Positions 35,269 through 43,812 of a stretch of 64,000 nucleotides of DNA are shown piece after piece. Each line of letters starts with the position of its first letter. Positions within the stretch are counted from its first letter, which is position 1. The DNA lies in assembly GCF_051013375.1 (NCBI RefSeq), contig NZ_CP142125.1; one strand, 5' to 3'. The notes under the pieces are model-generated. The model saw only the letters and a list, made by a program, of their open reading frames with translations. It had not been told where the DNA came from and made no database searches. Both the position numbers and the translations under genes were made by a program. The stretch is from Kordia algicida (GTDB lineage: Bacteria; Bacteroidota; Bacteroidia; Flavobacteriales; Flavobacteriaceae).

Positions 35269-36789
35269 TTAGAGATATTTTTTTAGAATTCCCAACACAC
35301 TTCTTATCACTGTTGGGCTTGTCAATGCTTTGATAATCGGATTTTGTCGCGTACTTTTTCGGGCAGAACTTCTGGAAGATTTTACCTTTTCTTTGGCTTT
35401 TTCTTCTTTTTCATGCAATGCTTCCGCTTTTTTAATTTTTTCGTTCAGCATTTCATACGCACTTTCACGATCTACTTCGTCATTGTATTTTTTGATTAAT
35501 TTTGAATTGTCAATCACTTCTTTCAATTCAGAAGACGTTAATACGTCCATACGACTCATTGGTGCGCGCAACATTGTCGCAGCAAGTGGCGTTGGTCGCC
35601 CTTTTTCATCTAAAGCAGAAACCAATGCTTCACCAATTCCGAGAGACGTTAAAACCTCAGCAGTATCGTAATATTCAGAATCAGGATAATTTTCTGCGGT
35701 AAGCTTAATCGCTTTTCGATCTTTTGCCGTAAAAGCACGCAAGGCATGTTGTATTTTTAAACCTAATTGACTTAAAACTGCGTCAGGTACATCGGTTGGA
35801 TTTTGCGTTACGAAGTACAAGCCAATTCCTTTGGAACGAATTAGTTTTACAATGCTTTCTATTTGATTTAGTAACGCTTTGGAAGCTTCTTTAAAGATTA
35901 AGTGTGCTTCGTCAATAAATAATACTAATTCTGGTTGTCCGCTGTCACCTTGTTCTGGAAACGTTTCGTAAATTTCTGCAAGAAGACTCAACATAAATGT
36001 TGAAAATAGTTTGGGTTTGTCTTGGATGTCTGTCAAGCGGATGATGTTGATGAAACCACGACCATCTTTGTCAATTCGAGTTAAATCTTCTACATCAAAA
36101 GATGTTTCGCCAAAAAATAAATCGGCTCCTTGTTGTTCTAATTCTACAATTTTACGCAAAATTGCTCCTGTGGAAGCAGAAGAAATTCGTCCGTACATTT
36201 CTTTAAATTCACCTTTTCCTTCGCCTGTAGCATATTGCAATACTTTTTTAAAGTCTTTTAAATCAAGTAATGGCATTTTGTTGTCGTCACAGTATTTAAA
36301 AACAACGGCAACAATTCCTGATTGAGTTTCGGTCAAATCTAAAATTCGCGAAAGCAATACTGGACCAAATTCAGAAACGGTAGCACGCAAACGCACACCA
36401 TCTTGATCTGATAAGGAAAGAATTTCTACTGGAAAGTTATTCGCTTCAAAAGGAAAGCCAATTTTTGCGTGACGTTCGTCAATTTTTGGATGTCCAGCAC
36501 TTGGTTGTGCAATTCCACTTAAATCACCTTTGAGGTCCATCAACAACACAGGAATTCCTTTGTCAGAAAGATTTTCTGCAAGTATTTGTAATGTTTTCGT
36601 TTTTCCCGTTCCTGTAGCACCAGCAATTAAACCATGTCTGTTTAAAGTCTTTAATGGAATTTTCACATAGGCATCGGTTACCGTTTCTCCTTCATACATC
36701 GCTGCGCCCATTGTAATATAATCGCCTTTGGTTACATATCCTTCATCAATATGTGCTTTAAAATTGTCTTTACTACTCATTGGTTCCAA
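35269..36789 (-). CDS. HerA-like ATPase, DUF853 family
   Basis: The 506-residue protein has the Walker A motif GATGTGKT (57-64), PVLLMDLKGDLSGIAQPSAG, Walker B LVLFIDEAHLIF (about 287-298), and the TQNPTDVPDAVLSQLGLKIQ and FTAKDRKAIKLTAEN regions typical of the DUF853 branch of the HerA/FtsK superfamily. A basic coiled-coil tail follows (about 435-506). The biochemical role of the branch is not settled; it is predicted to act as a ring ATPase on DNA or protein. A start three codons downstream (MSSKDNF) is possible. Confidence 0.92.
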   Translation of the reverse strand: MEPMSSKDNFKAHIDEGYVTKGDYITMGAAMYEGETVTDAYVKIPLKTLNRHGLIAGATGTGKTKTLQILAENLSDKGIPVLLMDLKGDLSGIAQPSAGHPKIDERHAKIGFPFEANNFPVEILSLSDQDGVRLRATVSEFGPVLLSRILDLTETQSGIVAVVFKYCDDNKMPLLDLKDFKKVLQYATGEGKGEFKEMYGRISSASTGAILRKIVELEQQGADLFFGETSFDVEDLTRIDKDGRGFINIIRLTDIQDKPKLFSTFMLSLLAEIYETFPEQGDSGQPELVLFIDEAHLIFKEASKALLNQIESIVKLIRSKGIGLYFVTQNPTDVPDAVLSQLGLKIQHALRAFTAKDRKAIKLTAENYPDSEYYDTAEVLTSLGIGEALVSALDEKGRPTPLAATMLRAPMSRMDVLTSSELKEVIDNSKLIKKYNDEVDRESAYEMLNEKIKKAEALHEKEEKAKEKVKSSRSSARKSTRQNPIIKALTSPTVIRSVLGILKKYL

Positions 36790-36885
36790 AAATTTGGTTA
36801 AAAGTAAGCGATTTTGATGAAGTCTAAAAAAAATGCTTTCAGATTTCCTCGAAAGTTATTCACTAAGAAAATCGACTTAAAACAA

Positions 36886-36917
36886 AACATCCGCTTTTCT
36901 GGAGAAAAACGGATGTT
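36886..36917 (-). terminator. Terminator after the secreted protease gene
   Basis: AACATCCG and CGGATGTT, extended by TTTTCT/AGAAAA, form the stem. T-rich sequence follows on the minus strand. Confidence 0.7.
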
Positions 36918-36941
36918 GTATTGTATTTAAAGTTTAAGTTT

Positions 36942-39284
36942 CTAGTATCTTATAATTTTTCTTGTAACAGTTGTATTTGTTTCTACATCTGTAATTCTGA
37001 TGAAGTATAAACCTGCAGCTTCATTGCGCATAGAAAGCGTATTGTTTCCATTAGCAAAAGTTCCTGCTTGCATTCTTTGCCCAGTAACATTGCTTATTTC
37101 ATACGTTATATTTGAGAAGTTGCTAATAGCAACGGTAAAGTCTGAAGAAGAAGGGTTTGGATATATACGTAAGCTGCTCGCTAAAGCATTTTCTCCAACG
37201 CTTAATGGTTCTGTTACTTTAAATAAGTTTGAAGTACTAGAAGCAAAAGATCCATCACCATTAATTAATATATTTCCTTCTCCATCTTCCAAACGATATG
37301 TTCCGTTTCCATATAAACAACAAATTCCATCACCGTATGAGTCATTTAATGTAAATGTATAACATTCGTCAAGCGTTGTGATTGTTACATCTTGAATTTC
37401 ATCTGGTTGTGTACCATCTGTACCAACAGTAGTATATGGTCCACCACTTCCCACAACAGTTCCGTTAGAGTCTTCTAATGTCCAAGTTGTTTCAGCTCCG
37501 TAACGGTCTGGAGTAATGATTACCCGAATGGTTGTTACTTCAAATCCTTGAGGAATAGAGAAGTTTTTGACATTCGTATCATTTGTTGGCGACTGATCTG
37601 GGTTTCCACTCGGGTTAGATACAGAAGCTGTAAATGAATGTGCGCCTTCACCTGTTACAGGAATTGCTGATAAAGGAATGTCTTCCGTAGCATCAGTTGC
37701 TAAACTTCCTGTCCAGTTAATAACTGTTGGCGTGTCAGAATCTAACTGATATGTAATTGTTGCGCTTGTTAATGTTGTATTTCCAGCATTTCTAAGGCGT
37801 AATGTTGGTGTAATTGTTGCGTCACATAAGTTTGTTGGAACATTTAATACAGAAATTGCTGCATCAAAATCAAAAGTTTGTGTTGGTGGAAATTGCGTTA
37901 ATGTTACAGGATTTGTTCCTGCTGGATCTAACCAGAATTTTAATTGTGTAGCATTGGTTGTTCCGAAATCCCATGAAACTCCAAAACGTCCATAAATATC
38001 AAAACCTCCGTTATCATTTGTTCCGGCGCATGCTGCAGAACCTCCAGAAAGTTTTCCGATGATTAATCCATCTTGGTCAAATAATGGTGAACCTGAAGAA
38101 CCTGGCTCAGTTACTCCTAAATCCCAATCGGCAATTCGCCAAACTTCTGTATTAGGATTTCCATTAAAATTCGTTGTTTGTCTTGTAGCTCCTTGTAAGT
38201 CTACACATACTTTTTGAATATCTCCACTTGGATGATGTACACCAACATTTAATGATGGTACTGCAGAAGTAGAACGATTCCATCCTGCCCAAACTAAGTC
38301 AGCACTGTTGTTTGCGAAGAATGTAGCATCAGTAATTTCAATTAATGCCATATCTGATTGTGAGTTCGCAGCTCTTAAAATTCCTCCACTTGCTGTTTGT
38401 ATAAAACCATTGTTTTGACTTGGCGCGTTGGTAGCACAGTCTGCCACAGATTCGTCACTTGCCCAGTTAAAACGGAAAGCCCATCCAGCAACCGAACCAC
38501 CTAAACAGTGATTTGCTGTTAAGAAATAAGGTGTTCCATCGTTGTTGGTATTGTTTACCAATGCACCTGTACAGTTTCCACTTCCTCCGACAACGATCAT
38601 CCCGACAGATCTTTTGGTAGCTTCTTTGATATCATGTGCATCTGAATTAAACGCTGAAATATCACAGTTTACATCAACATTACAAGGACCTGAATCATTT
38701 AATGCTTCTGGACCAACCATCCCATCTGGATATTGTAATGATCTGTATCCGTGTACTACGTTTCCAATATTTAAACGTCCTTGCCCTCTTACTTTTTTTG
38801 GTTCAAAATATTCAATCCAAATACTTTCTCCATCAACCATCCAAGTTCCTAAAATTTCTTCTGGACTGTTGTGTTGGTCAGTAAATACATTTAAGATTTG
38901 AGAACGATCGCCACTATATATATATACTTTTCCTCCTACGGGAATTCGGTAACGATCAAATACTAAGTTCATTGTTAAAGCTCCTGGGGAAATGAATTTG
39001 ATTCTCCAAATACGATCGCCATTTGGCATGGTGTGCCATGTTCCTGCATTGTCTAGTCCGTAATCTACAAAATGATCGTAACCAAAACGCCATGGAATTG
39101 ATTTATCTACATCATTTATAGCATCTTCTGCTCGTAATGGAGCTAAATTTGGTCTTTCAAATTCAATTGGAGTTACTTTTTCAATTGTAGGAATGTTCCA
39201 ACTTTCTGGAGTAGGTCTTTGAGGATTTTGTGCTGATGCCTGAAATATAAAGGCTAGCAATAAGATAAAGGTAATTTTTTTCAT
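36942..39284 (-). CDS. Secreted trypsin-like serine protease with T9SS sorting domain
   Basis: The 780-residue protein has a signal peptide (ending FQASAQ), a protease region resembling lysyl endopeptidase with catalytic His259 (FLTANHC), Asp311 (QSDMALIE) and Ser397 (PGSSGSP), Ig-like repeats (about 470-590), a beta region with SYGDGICCLYGNGTY, and a C-terminal type IX sorting domain (about 705-780: LRIYPNPSSSDFTV to TRKIIRY). It should be exported through the Sec and T9SS systems to the cell surface or medium. Cleavage specificity is inferred only from family likeness. Confidence 0.93.
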   Translation of the reverse strand: MKKITFILLLAFIFQASAQNPQRPTPESWNIPTIEKVTPIEFERPNLAPLRAEDAINDVDKSIPWRFGYDHFVDYGLDNAGTWHTMPNGDRIWRIKFISPGALTMNLVFDRYRIPVGGKVYIYSGDRSQILNVFTDQHNSPEEILGTWMVDGESIWIEYFEPKKVRGQGRLNIGNVVHGYRSLQYPDGMVGPEALNDSGPCNVDVNCDISAFNSDAHDIKEATKRSVGMIVVGGSGNCTGALVNNTNNDGTPYFLTANHCLGGSVAGWAFRFNWASDESVADCATNAPSQNNGFIQTASGGILRAANSQSDMALIEITDATFFANNSADLVWAGWNRSTSAVPSLNVGVHHPSGDIQKVCVDLQGATRQTTNFNGNPNTEVWRIADWDLGVTEPGSSGSPLFDQDGLIIGKLSGGSAACAGTNDNGGFDIYGRFGVSWDFGTTNATQLKFWLDPAGTNPVTLTQFPPTQTFDFDAAISVLNVPTNLCDATITPTLRLRNAGNTTLTSATITYQLDSDTPTVINWTGSLATDATEDIPLSAIPVTGEGAHSFTASVSNPSGNPDQSPTNDTNVKNFSIPQGFEVTTIRVIITPDRYGAETTWTLEDSNGTVVGSGGPYTTVGTDGTQPDEIQDVTITTLDECYTFTLNDSYGDGICCLYGNGTYRLEDGEGNILINGDGSFASSTSNLFKVTEPLSVGENALASSLRIYPNPSSSDFTVAISNFSNITYEISNVTGQRMQAGTFANGNNTLSMRNEAAGLYFIRITDVETNTTVTRKIIRY

Positions 39285-39503
39285 AGTAAATAGTTAGCAT
39301 TGATTAGTTAGCAATTTTTTTTGTCGGGAAATTAACAAAAAAATAACGTTTTTTGTCGATTTTTTTGAAATTATCACAATATTTTTTGGATGACTTGTAA
39401 GAATTTAACATCTTTCCACCAATTACAAGAAGATGCGTACTTTTTTGGAATACTTTTTGAAAAGCGATATCCTTGTAAAGCCTACCAGTTTTATTTTATA
39501 GAT

Positions 39504-40037
39504 ATGAAAAAAATATTGATTGCCGCGATTCTTTTTGTGAGTGTGTATACTTCTACTGCACAAACAGATCCTTATGTTGACAATGTAAAGCATTACTTAA
39601 CGATTAATGGAACCCAACAACAATACGAAGGCGCTATTGATGCGATGTTTGATATGTTGAAGAAGCAGTTTAAGAGTTATGACATTCCAGAAACCGTTTG
39701 GAAAGAACTTCAAAGTGATAAGAAAGCACAGGTAGAAGATGTAAAAGCGATTTTGGTTTCCGCCTACAAAGCGTATTTTACGTTGAATGATATTAAAAAG
39801 ATGACCGTTTTTTATGAATCTGCGGCAGCGAAACAAATGTTAGCAGATGCTTCAAAACTTACTAGCAAACAACGAGAACAAATAGGAAATTTTTACGACT
39901 CAGAAACTGGTCAGAAAATGATTGCTAGCAAAGATGGTCTGGCAGAGATAGAAGGAGAAATTTCTATGCAATGGAGCGGAGAATTGTATAAAAATGTACT
40001 AAGAAAGTTAGCTGAAAAAGGCTATAGTTTGAATTGA
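39504..40037 (+). CDS. Exported DUF2059 domain protein
   Basis: The 177-residue protein has a signal peptide (MKKILIAAILFVSVYTSTAQ) and a helical DUF2059 region: YEGAIDAMFDMLKKQFKSYD, TLNDIKKMTVFYESAAAKQM and SKQREQIGNFYDSETGQKM. The family is widespread and of unknown function. An upstream ATG at 39390 is in frame but would put 38 unlikely residues before a clean signal peptide. It converges on argS with a shared hairpin. Confidence 0.85.
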   Translation: MKKILIAAILFVSVYTSTAQTDPYVDNVKHYLTINGTQQQYEGAIDAMFDMLKKQFKSYDIPETVWKELQSDKKAQVEDVKAILVSAYKAYFTLNDIKKMTVFYESAAAKQMLADASKLTSKQREQIGNFYDSETGQKMIASKDGLAEIEGEISMQWSGELYKNVLRKLAEKGYSLN

Positions 40038-40142
40038 TTTTCGCTGCGCTCAATTTAAGGATTCAAAAATTCAATGATTCAAAGTTTTTTCTGAGTTCAC
40101 TATTTGATTTTATATGAAATGTAACAAGAATCCTTCTATAAA

Positions 40143-40186
40143 AAAATCGCTTAAACTGACATTTGAATGTCTGCTTAAGCGATTTT
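40143..40186. terminator. Hairpin between DUF2059 gene and argS
   Basis: AAAATCGCTTAA and TTAAGCGATTTT with the inner ACTGACATT/AATGTCTG extension form a strong stem between the two convergent genes; the flanking A/T tracts fit both directions. Confidence 0.8.
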
Positions 40187-40203
40187 AGGATAATTTTATT
40201 GAG

Positions 40204-40223
40204 ATCCTGAATGAGTTCAGGAT
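40204..40223. repeat. Palindromic repeat unit
   Basis: ATCCTGAATGAGTTCAGGAT is a perfect 8+4+8 palindrome, related to the CTGAATCAAGTTCAG units at 34213 and 42198. Confidence 0.65.
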
Positions 40224-40230
40224 GACAGCG

Positions 40231-42009
40231 TCACATTCTTTCAGGAACTTGAATTCCTAACAATCCGAATGCGAGTTTTATAGTGTCTCCAATTTTCTTA
40301 GAGAGTTGGACTCTGAACACTTTTTTTGCTTTATCTGTTTCTCCTAATATGGAAACCATTTGATAGTACGAACTGAATTCTTTTGAAAGATCAAACGCAT
40401 AGTTTGCGATTAATGCAGGACTTTGATTGCTTGCTGCCGTTTGAATGACAGTAGGATAATTTTCCAATACTTTTAAAAGTTCTTTTTCCTTTTCGTGCAA
40501 TTCAATGTTTGTGATTACTTCCGAATAATCAAAATTTGCTTTTCTCAAGATAGCGCGCGTTCTCACGTACATCATTTGGATAAAAGGACCCGAATCTCCA
40601 TTGAAATCAATTGAATCTTCAGGATCAAATAGAATACGTTTTTTAGGGTCAACTTTCAGCATTTGATATTTTAATGCGCCCAATCCTATTTTGTTATGAA
40701 TGCTATTTTTTTCTTCTTCTGAATAACCGTCTAATTTCCCTTTTTCGTTTGCAATTTGCTTTGCCGTATCAACCATTTCTTGCATTAAATCATCCGCATC
40801 AACCACAGTTCCTTCACGACTTTTCATTTTTCCGCTTGGTAAATCTACCATTCCGTATGATAAGTGATGTAAGTTTTTTGACCACTCAAATCCGAGTTTT
40901 TTCAAGATTAAAAACAATACTTTAAAGTGATAGTCTTGCTCATTTCCAACTGTGTAAATCATTCCGCCAATGTCTGGATAGTCTTTTACACGCTGAATTG
41001 CTGTTCCGATGTCTTGCGTCATATATACGGCAGTTCCGTCTGAACGTAATACGATTTTTTCATCCAAACCTTCTTCTGTCAAATCGCACCAAACCGAACC
41101 ATCATCTTTCATGTAAAATACACCACTTACCAAACCTTCTTTTACAAAGTCTTTTCCTAAAAGGTAGGTATCACTTTCGTAATATAACGCGTCAAAATCG
41201 ACACCCAAGTTTGTGTATGTCTCTGCAAAACCATCATAAACCCATTGGTTCATCTGTTTCCAAAGTGCTACTATTTCTTCATCTCCAGCTTCCCATTTAC
41301 GCAACATTTCTTGTGCTTCTAGTAAAATTGGTGCTTCTTTTTTTGCATCATCTTCCGTTTTTCCTTCTGCAATTAATTGCGCTATTTCTGCTTTGTAAGC
41401 TTTGTCAAATGCTACATAGTAGTTTCCGACAAGTTTATCACCTTTTAATCCTGTAGATTGTGGTGTTTCGCCGTTTCCAAAACGCTGCCAAGCCAACATT
41501 GATTTACAGATGTGAATTCCACGATCGTTGATGATTTGCGTTTTGTATACTTTTTTTCCAGAAGCTTTAATGATTTCCGCAACACTGTAACCTAATAAGT
41601 TGTTACGAATGTGTCCTAAATGCAACGGCTTGTTTGTGTTTGGCGAAGAATATTCAACCATCACTGCTTTGTCTCCAGCTTTTGAAGTTTCATGTCCGAA
41701 TGCATCATTTTTGTTTGCTTCCGCGAAGAAATTCAGGTAATATGAATCATCAATCACGAGATTTAAAAATCCTTTTACCACGTTGAAACGATTTACCGCA
41801 GCTACATTTTCTACTAAATACTGACCTAACTCTTGTCCGAGTTGTGCAGGATTCATCTTTTTAACGCGCAGCATTGGGAATACCACAACCGTGATATCAC
41901 CTTCAAAATCTTTCCTTGTTGCTTGAAACTCTACAGTATTTAATGTAGCGTTGTACAAGGTTTCAAATGCTTCTTTGACTTTTTTCGTTAATACGTCTTG
42001 AATGTTCAT
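40231..42009 (-). CDS. argS: Arginyl-tRNA synthetase
   Basis: The 592-residue class I enzyme charges tRNA-Arg. Visible are the N-terminal Add1-like domain (1-100), the HIGH-type motif in SSPNTNKPLHLGHIRNNLLG (HLGH 130-133), the KMSKS-like element in GKMKSREGT, and the C-terminal anticodon-binding helical domain with IQMMYVRTRAILRKA and SFKEFSSYYQ-like sequence. Its length is normal. A perfect -7 element is just upstream. Confidence 0.98.
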   Translation of the reverse strand: MNIQDVLTKKVKEAFETLYNATLNTVEFQATRKDFEGDITVVVFPMLRVKKMNPAQLGQELGQYLVENVAAVNRFNVVKGFLNLVIDDSYYLNFFAEANKNDAFGHETSKAGDKAVMVEYSSPNTNKPLHLGHIRNNLLGYSVAEIIKASGKKVYKTQIINDRGIHICKSMLAWQRFGNGETPQSTGLKGDKLVGNYYVAFDKAYKAEIAQLIAEGKTEDDAKKEAPILLEAQEMLRKWEAGDEEIVALWKQMNQWVYDGFAETYTNLGVDFDALYYESDTYLLGKDFVKEGLVSGVFYMKDDGSVWCDLTEEGLDEKIVLRSDGTAVYMTQDIGTAIQRVKDYPDIGGMIYTVGNEQDYHFKVLFLILKKLGFEWSKNLHHLSYGMVDLPSGKMKSREGTVVDADDLMQEMVDTAKQIANEKGKLDGYSEEEKNSIHNKIGLGALKYQMLKVDPKKRILFDPEDSIDFNGDSGPFIQMMYVRTRAILRKANFDYSEVITNIELHEKEKELLKVLENYPTVIQTAASNQSPALIANYAFDLSKEFSSYYQMVSILGETDKAKKVFRVQLSKKIGDTIKLAFGLLGIQVPERM

Positions 42010-42031
42010 TACTCCTAAAAAATTTAAGATG

Positions 42032-42039
42032 CAAAGATA
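42032..42039 (-). promoter_or_regulatory. -7 element of the argS promoter
   Basis: Read on the minus strand, TATCTTTG fits TAnnTTTG, 22 bases before the argS ATG. A CTTTCG sequence about 21 bases upstream may act as the -33 box. Confidence 0.6.
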
Positions 42040-42079
42040 TCAATTATTGATTATGTATTACGAAAGTTGATAAGATAAT

Positions 42080-42446
42080 TAACGTGAATGCTATATAACT
42101 AATTTCAATTTATATTTGTGATTATTTAAAAAACACTTCCATTTCTTAGTTCATTTTCAGCGTTTTATTTTCGTTTTCTTTGCTTACCCAAAGAATACTG
42201 AATCAAGTTCAGCACAGGCATCAACAAAAGAAAGGGAACTTTTAGTTCGTATGATTTCTATTTCCAATTATGGAACTCATGAATCTTTGATTTCCAGAGG
42301 TATTTTTAGTTTTTCTTTTTAGGGAAAAACTAAAATCGCATGAATTTTTCTAAATTTCTTCCAAGGTTTCAGAAATTTTTAACGAAAAATTCCTGCTATA
42401 CTGCGGAAAAGAACTATTTCTTACGATAGTTCTTATATCCAACTCA
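42080..42446. mobile_element. Miniature inverted-repeat element, long form with two insertions
   Basis: The left end AACGTGAATGCTATATAAC and the right end (other strand GAGTTGGATATAAGAAC) are inverted copies. The interior matches the element at 33863-34157, but two extra segments are present: about 28 bases containing CTGAATCAAGTTCAG (42198-42212) and about 49 bases near 42244-42292. No coding capacity is seen. It separates argS from the Rrf2 gene. Confidence 0.75.
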
Positions 42447-42459
42447 AATTAATTGAGAT

Positions 42460-42873
42460 TTACGAACTGGTAAGGTCTTCCAGCGTTTTATTATCTAAAA
42501 CTGCCAACATGTTATCGCGTACTTCTAACATTAATTGGTGTAATCCGCATTTAGTTTCGTCTGGACAGTCGTCGCATTTTTCGTAGAAATTTAAGCTTAC
42601 ACAAGGCAACATTGCTATGGGACCTTCTAAGATACGAATGAGCGAAGCGATTTTGATTTCATCTGGTGTTTTTATCAAATAATAACCGCCTCCTTTTCCT
42701 TTTTTGGAACCTAAGAGACCATTATTTTTTAACTGTAATAGAATTGCTTCTAGAAACTTTTTAGAGATTTTTTCCTCCGTCGCTATTTCAGAAATTAGCA
42801 CAGGTGCCTCATCTCCTTTTCTAGCAATATAAGTTAATGCCTTGAGTCCGTATTTTGTTTTTTTAGAAAGCAT
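42460..42873 (-). CDS. Rrf2-family transcriptional regulator
   Basis: The 137-residue protein has a winged helix-turn-helix (MLSKKTKYGLKALTYIARK, VLISEIATEEKISKKFLEAI, LGSKKGKGGGYYL) and a C-terminal cluster with four cysteines in CVSLNFYEKCDDCPDETKCG, the position of the iron-sulfur ligands in IscR-like members. It may therefore sense iron, oxygen or Fe-S status. A further 27 in-frame codons upstream lack similarity, so the start is set at MLSKKT. The target genes are unknown. Confidence 0.9.
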   Translation of the reverse strand: MLSKKTKYGLKALTYIARKGDEAPVLISEIATEEKISKKFLEAILLQLKNNGLLGSKKGKGGGYYLIKTPDEIKIASLIRILEGPIAMLPCVSLNFYEKCDDCPDETKCGLHQLMLEVRDNMLAVLDNKTLEDLTSS

Positions 42874-43037
42874 ACAAATAAATTTCTTGTCTTGGTCATG
42901 TTTCGAGGCATTCCAATCTAATGGTAAAAATAAACGGTTGTTAGTTAAAAACAAAAGTATTCGTTAATAATATAGCTTTATAGAAGTAAATTTGAGAAAA
43001 GTGCTTATTTATTTTTCATTTTTCTGGTGTGTGTTAG

Positions 43038-43604
43038 CTATGAATTTTCGATATCTTCCTTACTCTCCTCCATTTTTTCCTCGTCATCTTCTGTATATAA
43101 CATGTTTCGGTCTTCATCAAGACCTACAATTGCAATAATGTTTGTTACTGCTCTATAAAGCATCAAAATTACAGTAATCATCATTCCGCTAATGATTGAT
43201 GAAAAGATGATATTCAACCAATATATAATACTAAACCAGCTTGTTGGCACTTCATCCGACTCGATAATCGGCATGTTAAAGAACTGAAATAGCATAAGTG
43301 CAGAAATGAAAAGAATAACATCAAATCGCGCAATGGTCAATACTTGCTTGTAATGCTTCTTTTTCAAGGTATTTTTAGATCCAGAACTTATACTTAATAA
43401 AGTTAGTAAAAGTGCTAGAATCGTTGCTGAAGCCAACACAATGGTGTTGCAAAGCATGTTGAGTCCTGATAGTGAACTCTCAAGTAATTGTTTTGCTTGA
43501 TAACCAGAAATATTTCCTAATAGAAAAACACCAATTCCTGTAAAACTTGCAGCAATTAATCCTCCGAATAGTGAAATTTTGTGTGACTTTAAAAACTGTT
43601 TCAT
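43038..43604 (-). CDS. Membrane protein with four helices, unknown function
   Basis: The 188-residue protein has membrane helices at about 13-33, 50-73, 92-110 and 125-152, then an acidic cytoplasmic tail (YTEDDEEKMEESKEDIENS). The loop after helix two is basic (GSKNTLKKKHYK). No motif is recognised. It is on its own, downstream of the divergent gene at 43813. Confidence 0.75.
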   Translation of the reverse strand: MKQFLKSHKISLFGGLIAASFTGIGVFLLGNISGYQAKQLLESSLSGLNMLCNTIVLASATILALLLTLLSISSGSKNTLKKKHYKQVLTIARFDVILFISALMLFQFFNMPIIESDEVPTSWFSIIYWLNIIFSSIISGMMITVILMLYRAVTNIIAIVGLDEDRNMLYTEDDEEKMEESKEDIENS

Positions 43605-43812
43605 ATGCGATGTACTATTGTTAAATGTACTTAAGATTACAAATGTACTGTTACCATGAAAGGATAATTATTGCATTTCAATTTTTGGTTGACTCAATTA
43701 CCAAAATAGGACATTTTTTTCTTAGTGAAAATTTACGATTGAATGATAACCTACTGTATCCGTTTATTTTAGTACTTTAGCCAGCAATTATTAGAAATAA
43801 TTAAACATTCAC

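Noticed and set aside
40998..41456. Long plus-strand frame opposite argS
   Set aside because: It lies inside argS, which has the full set of synthetase motifs; the opposing frame has a skewed composition (Leu, His and Phe rich) and no start context, typical of a shadow.
42874..42954. N-terminal extension of the Rrf2 gene
   Set aside because: The 27 residues before MLSKKT have no similarity to Rrf2 proteins, which normally begin at the winged helix.
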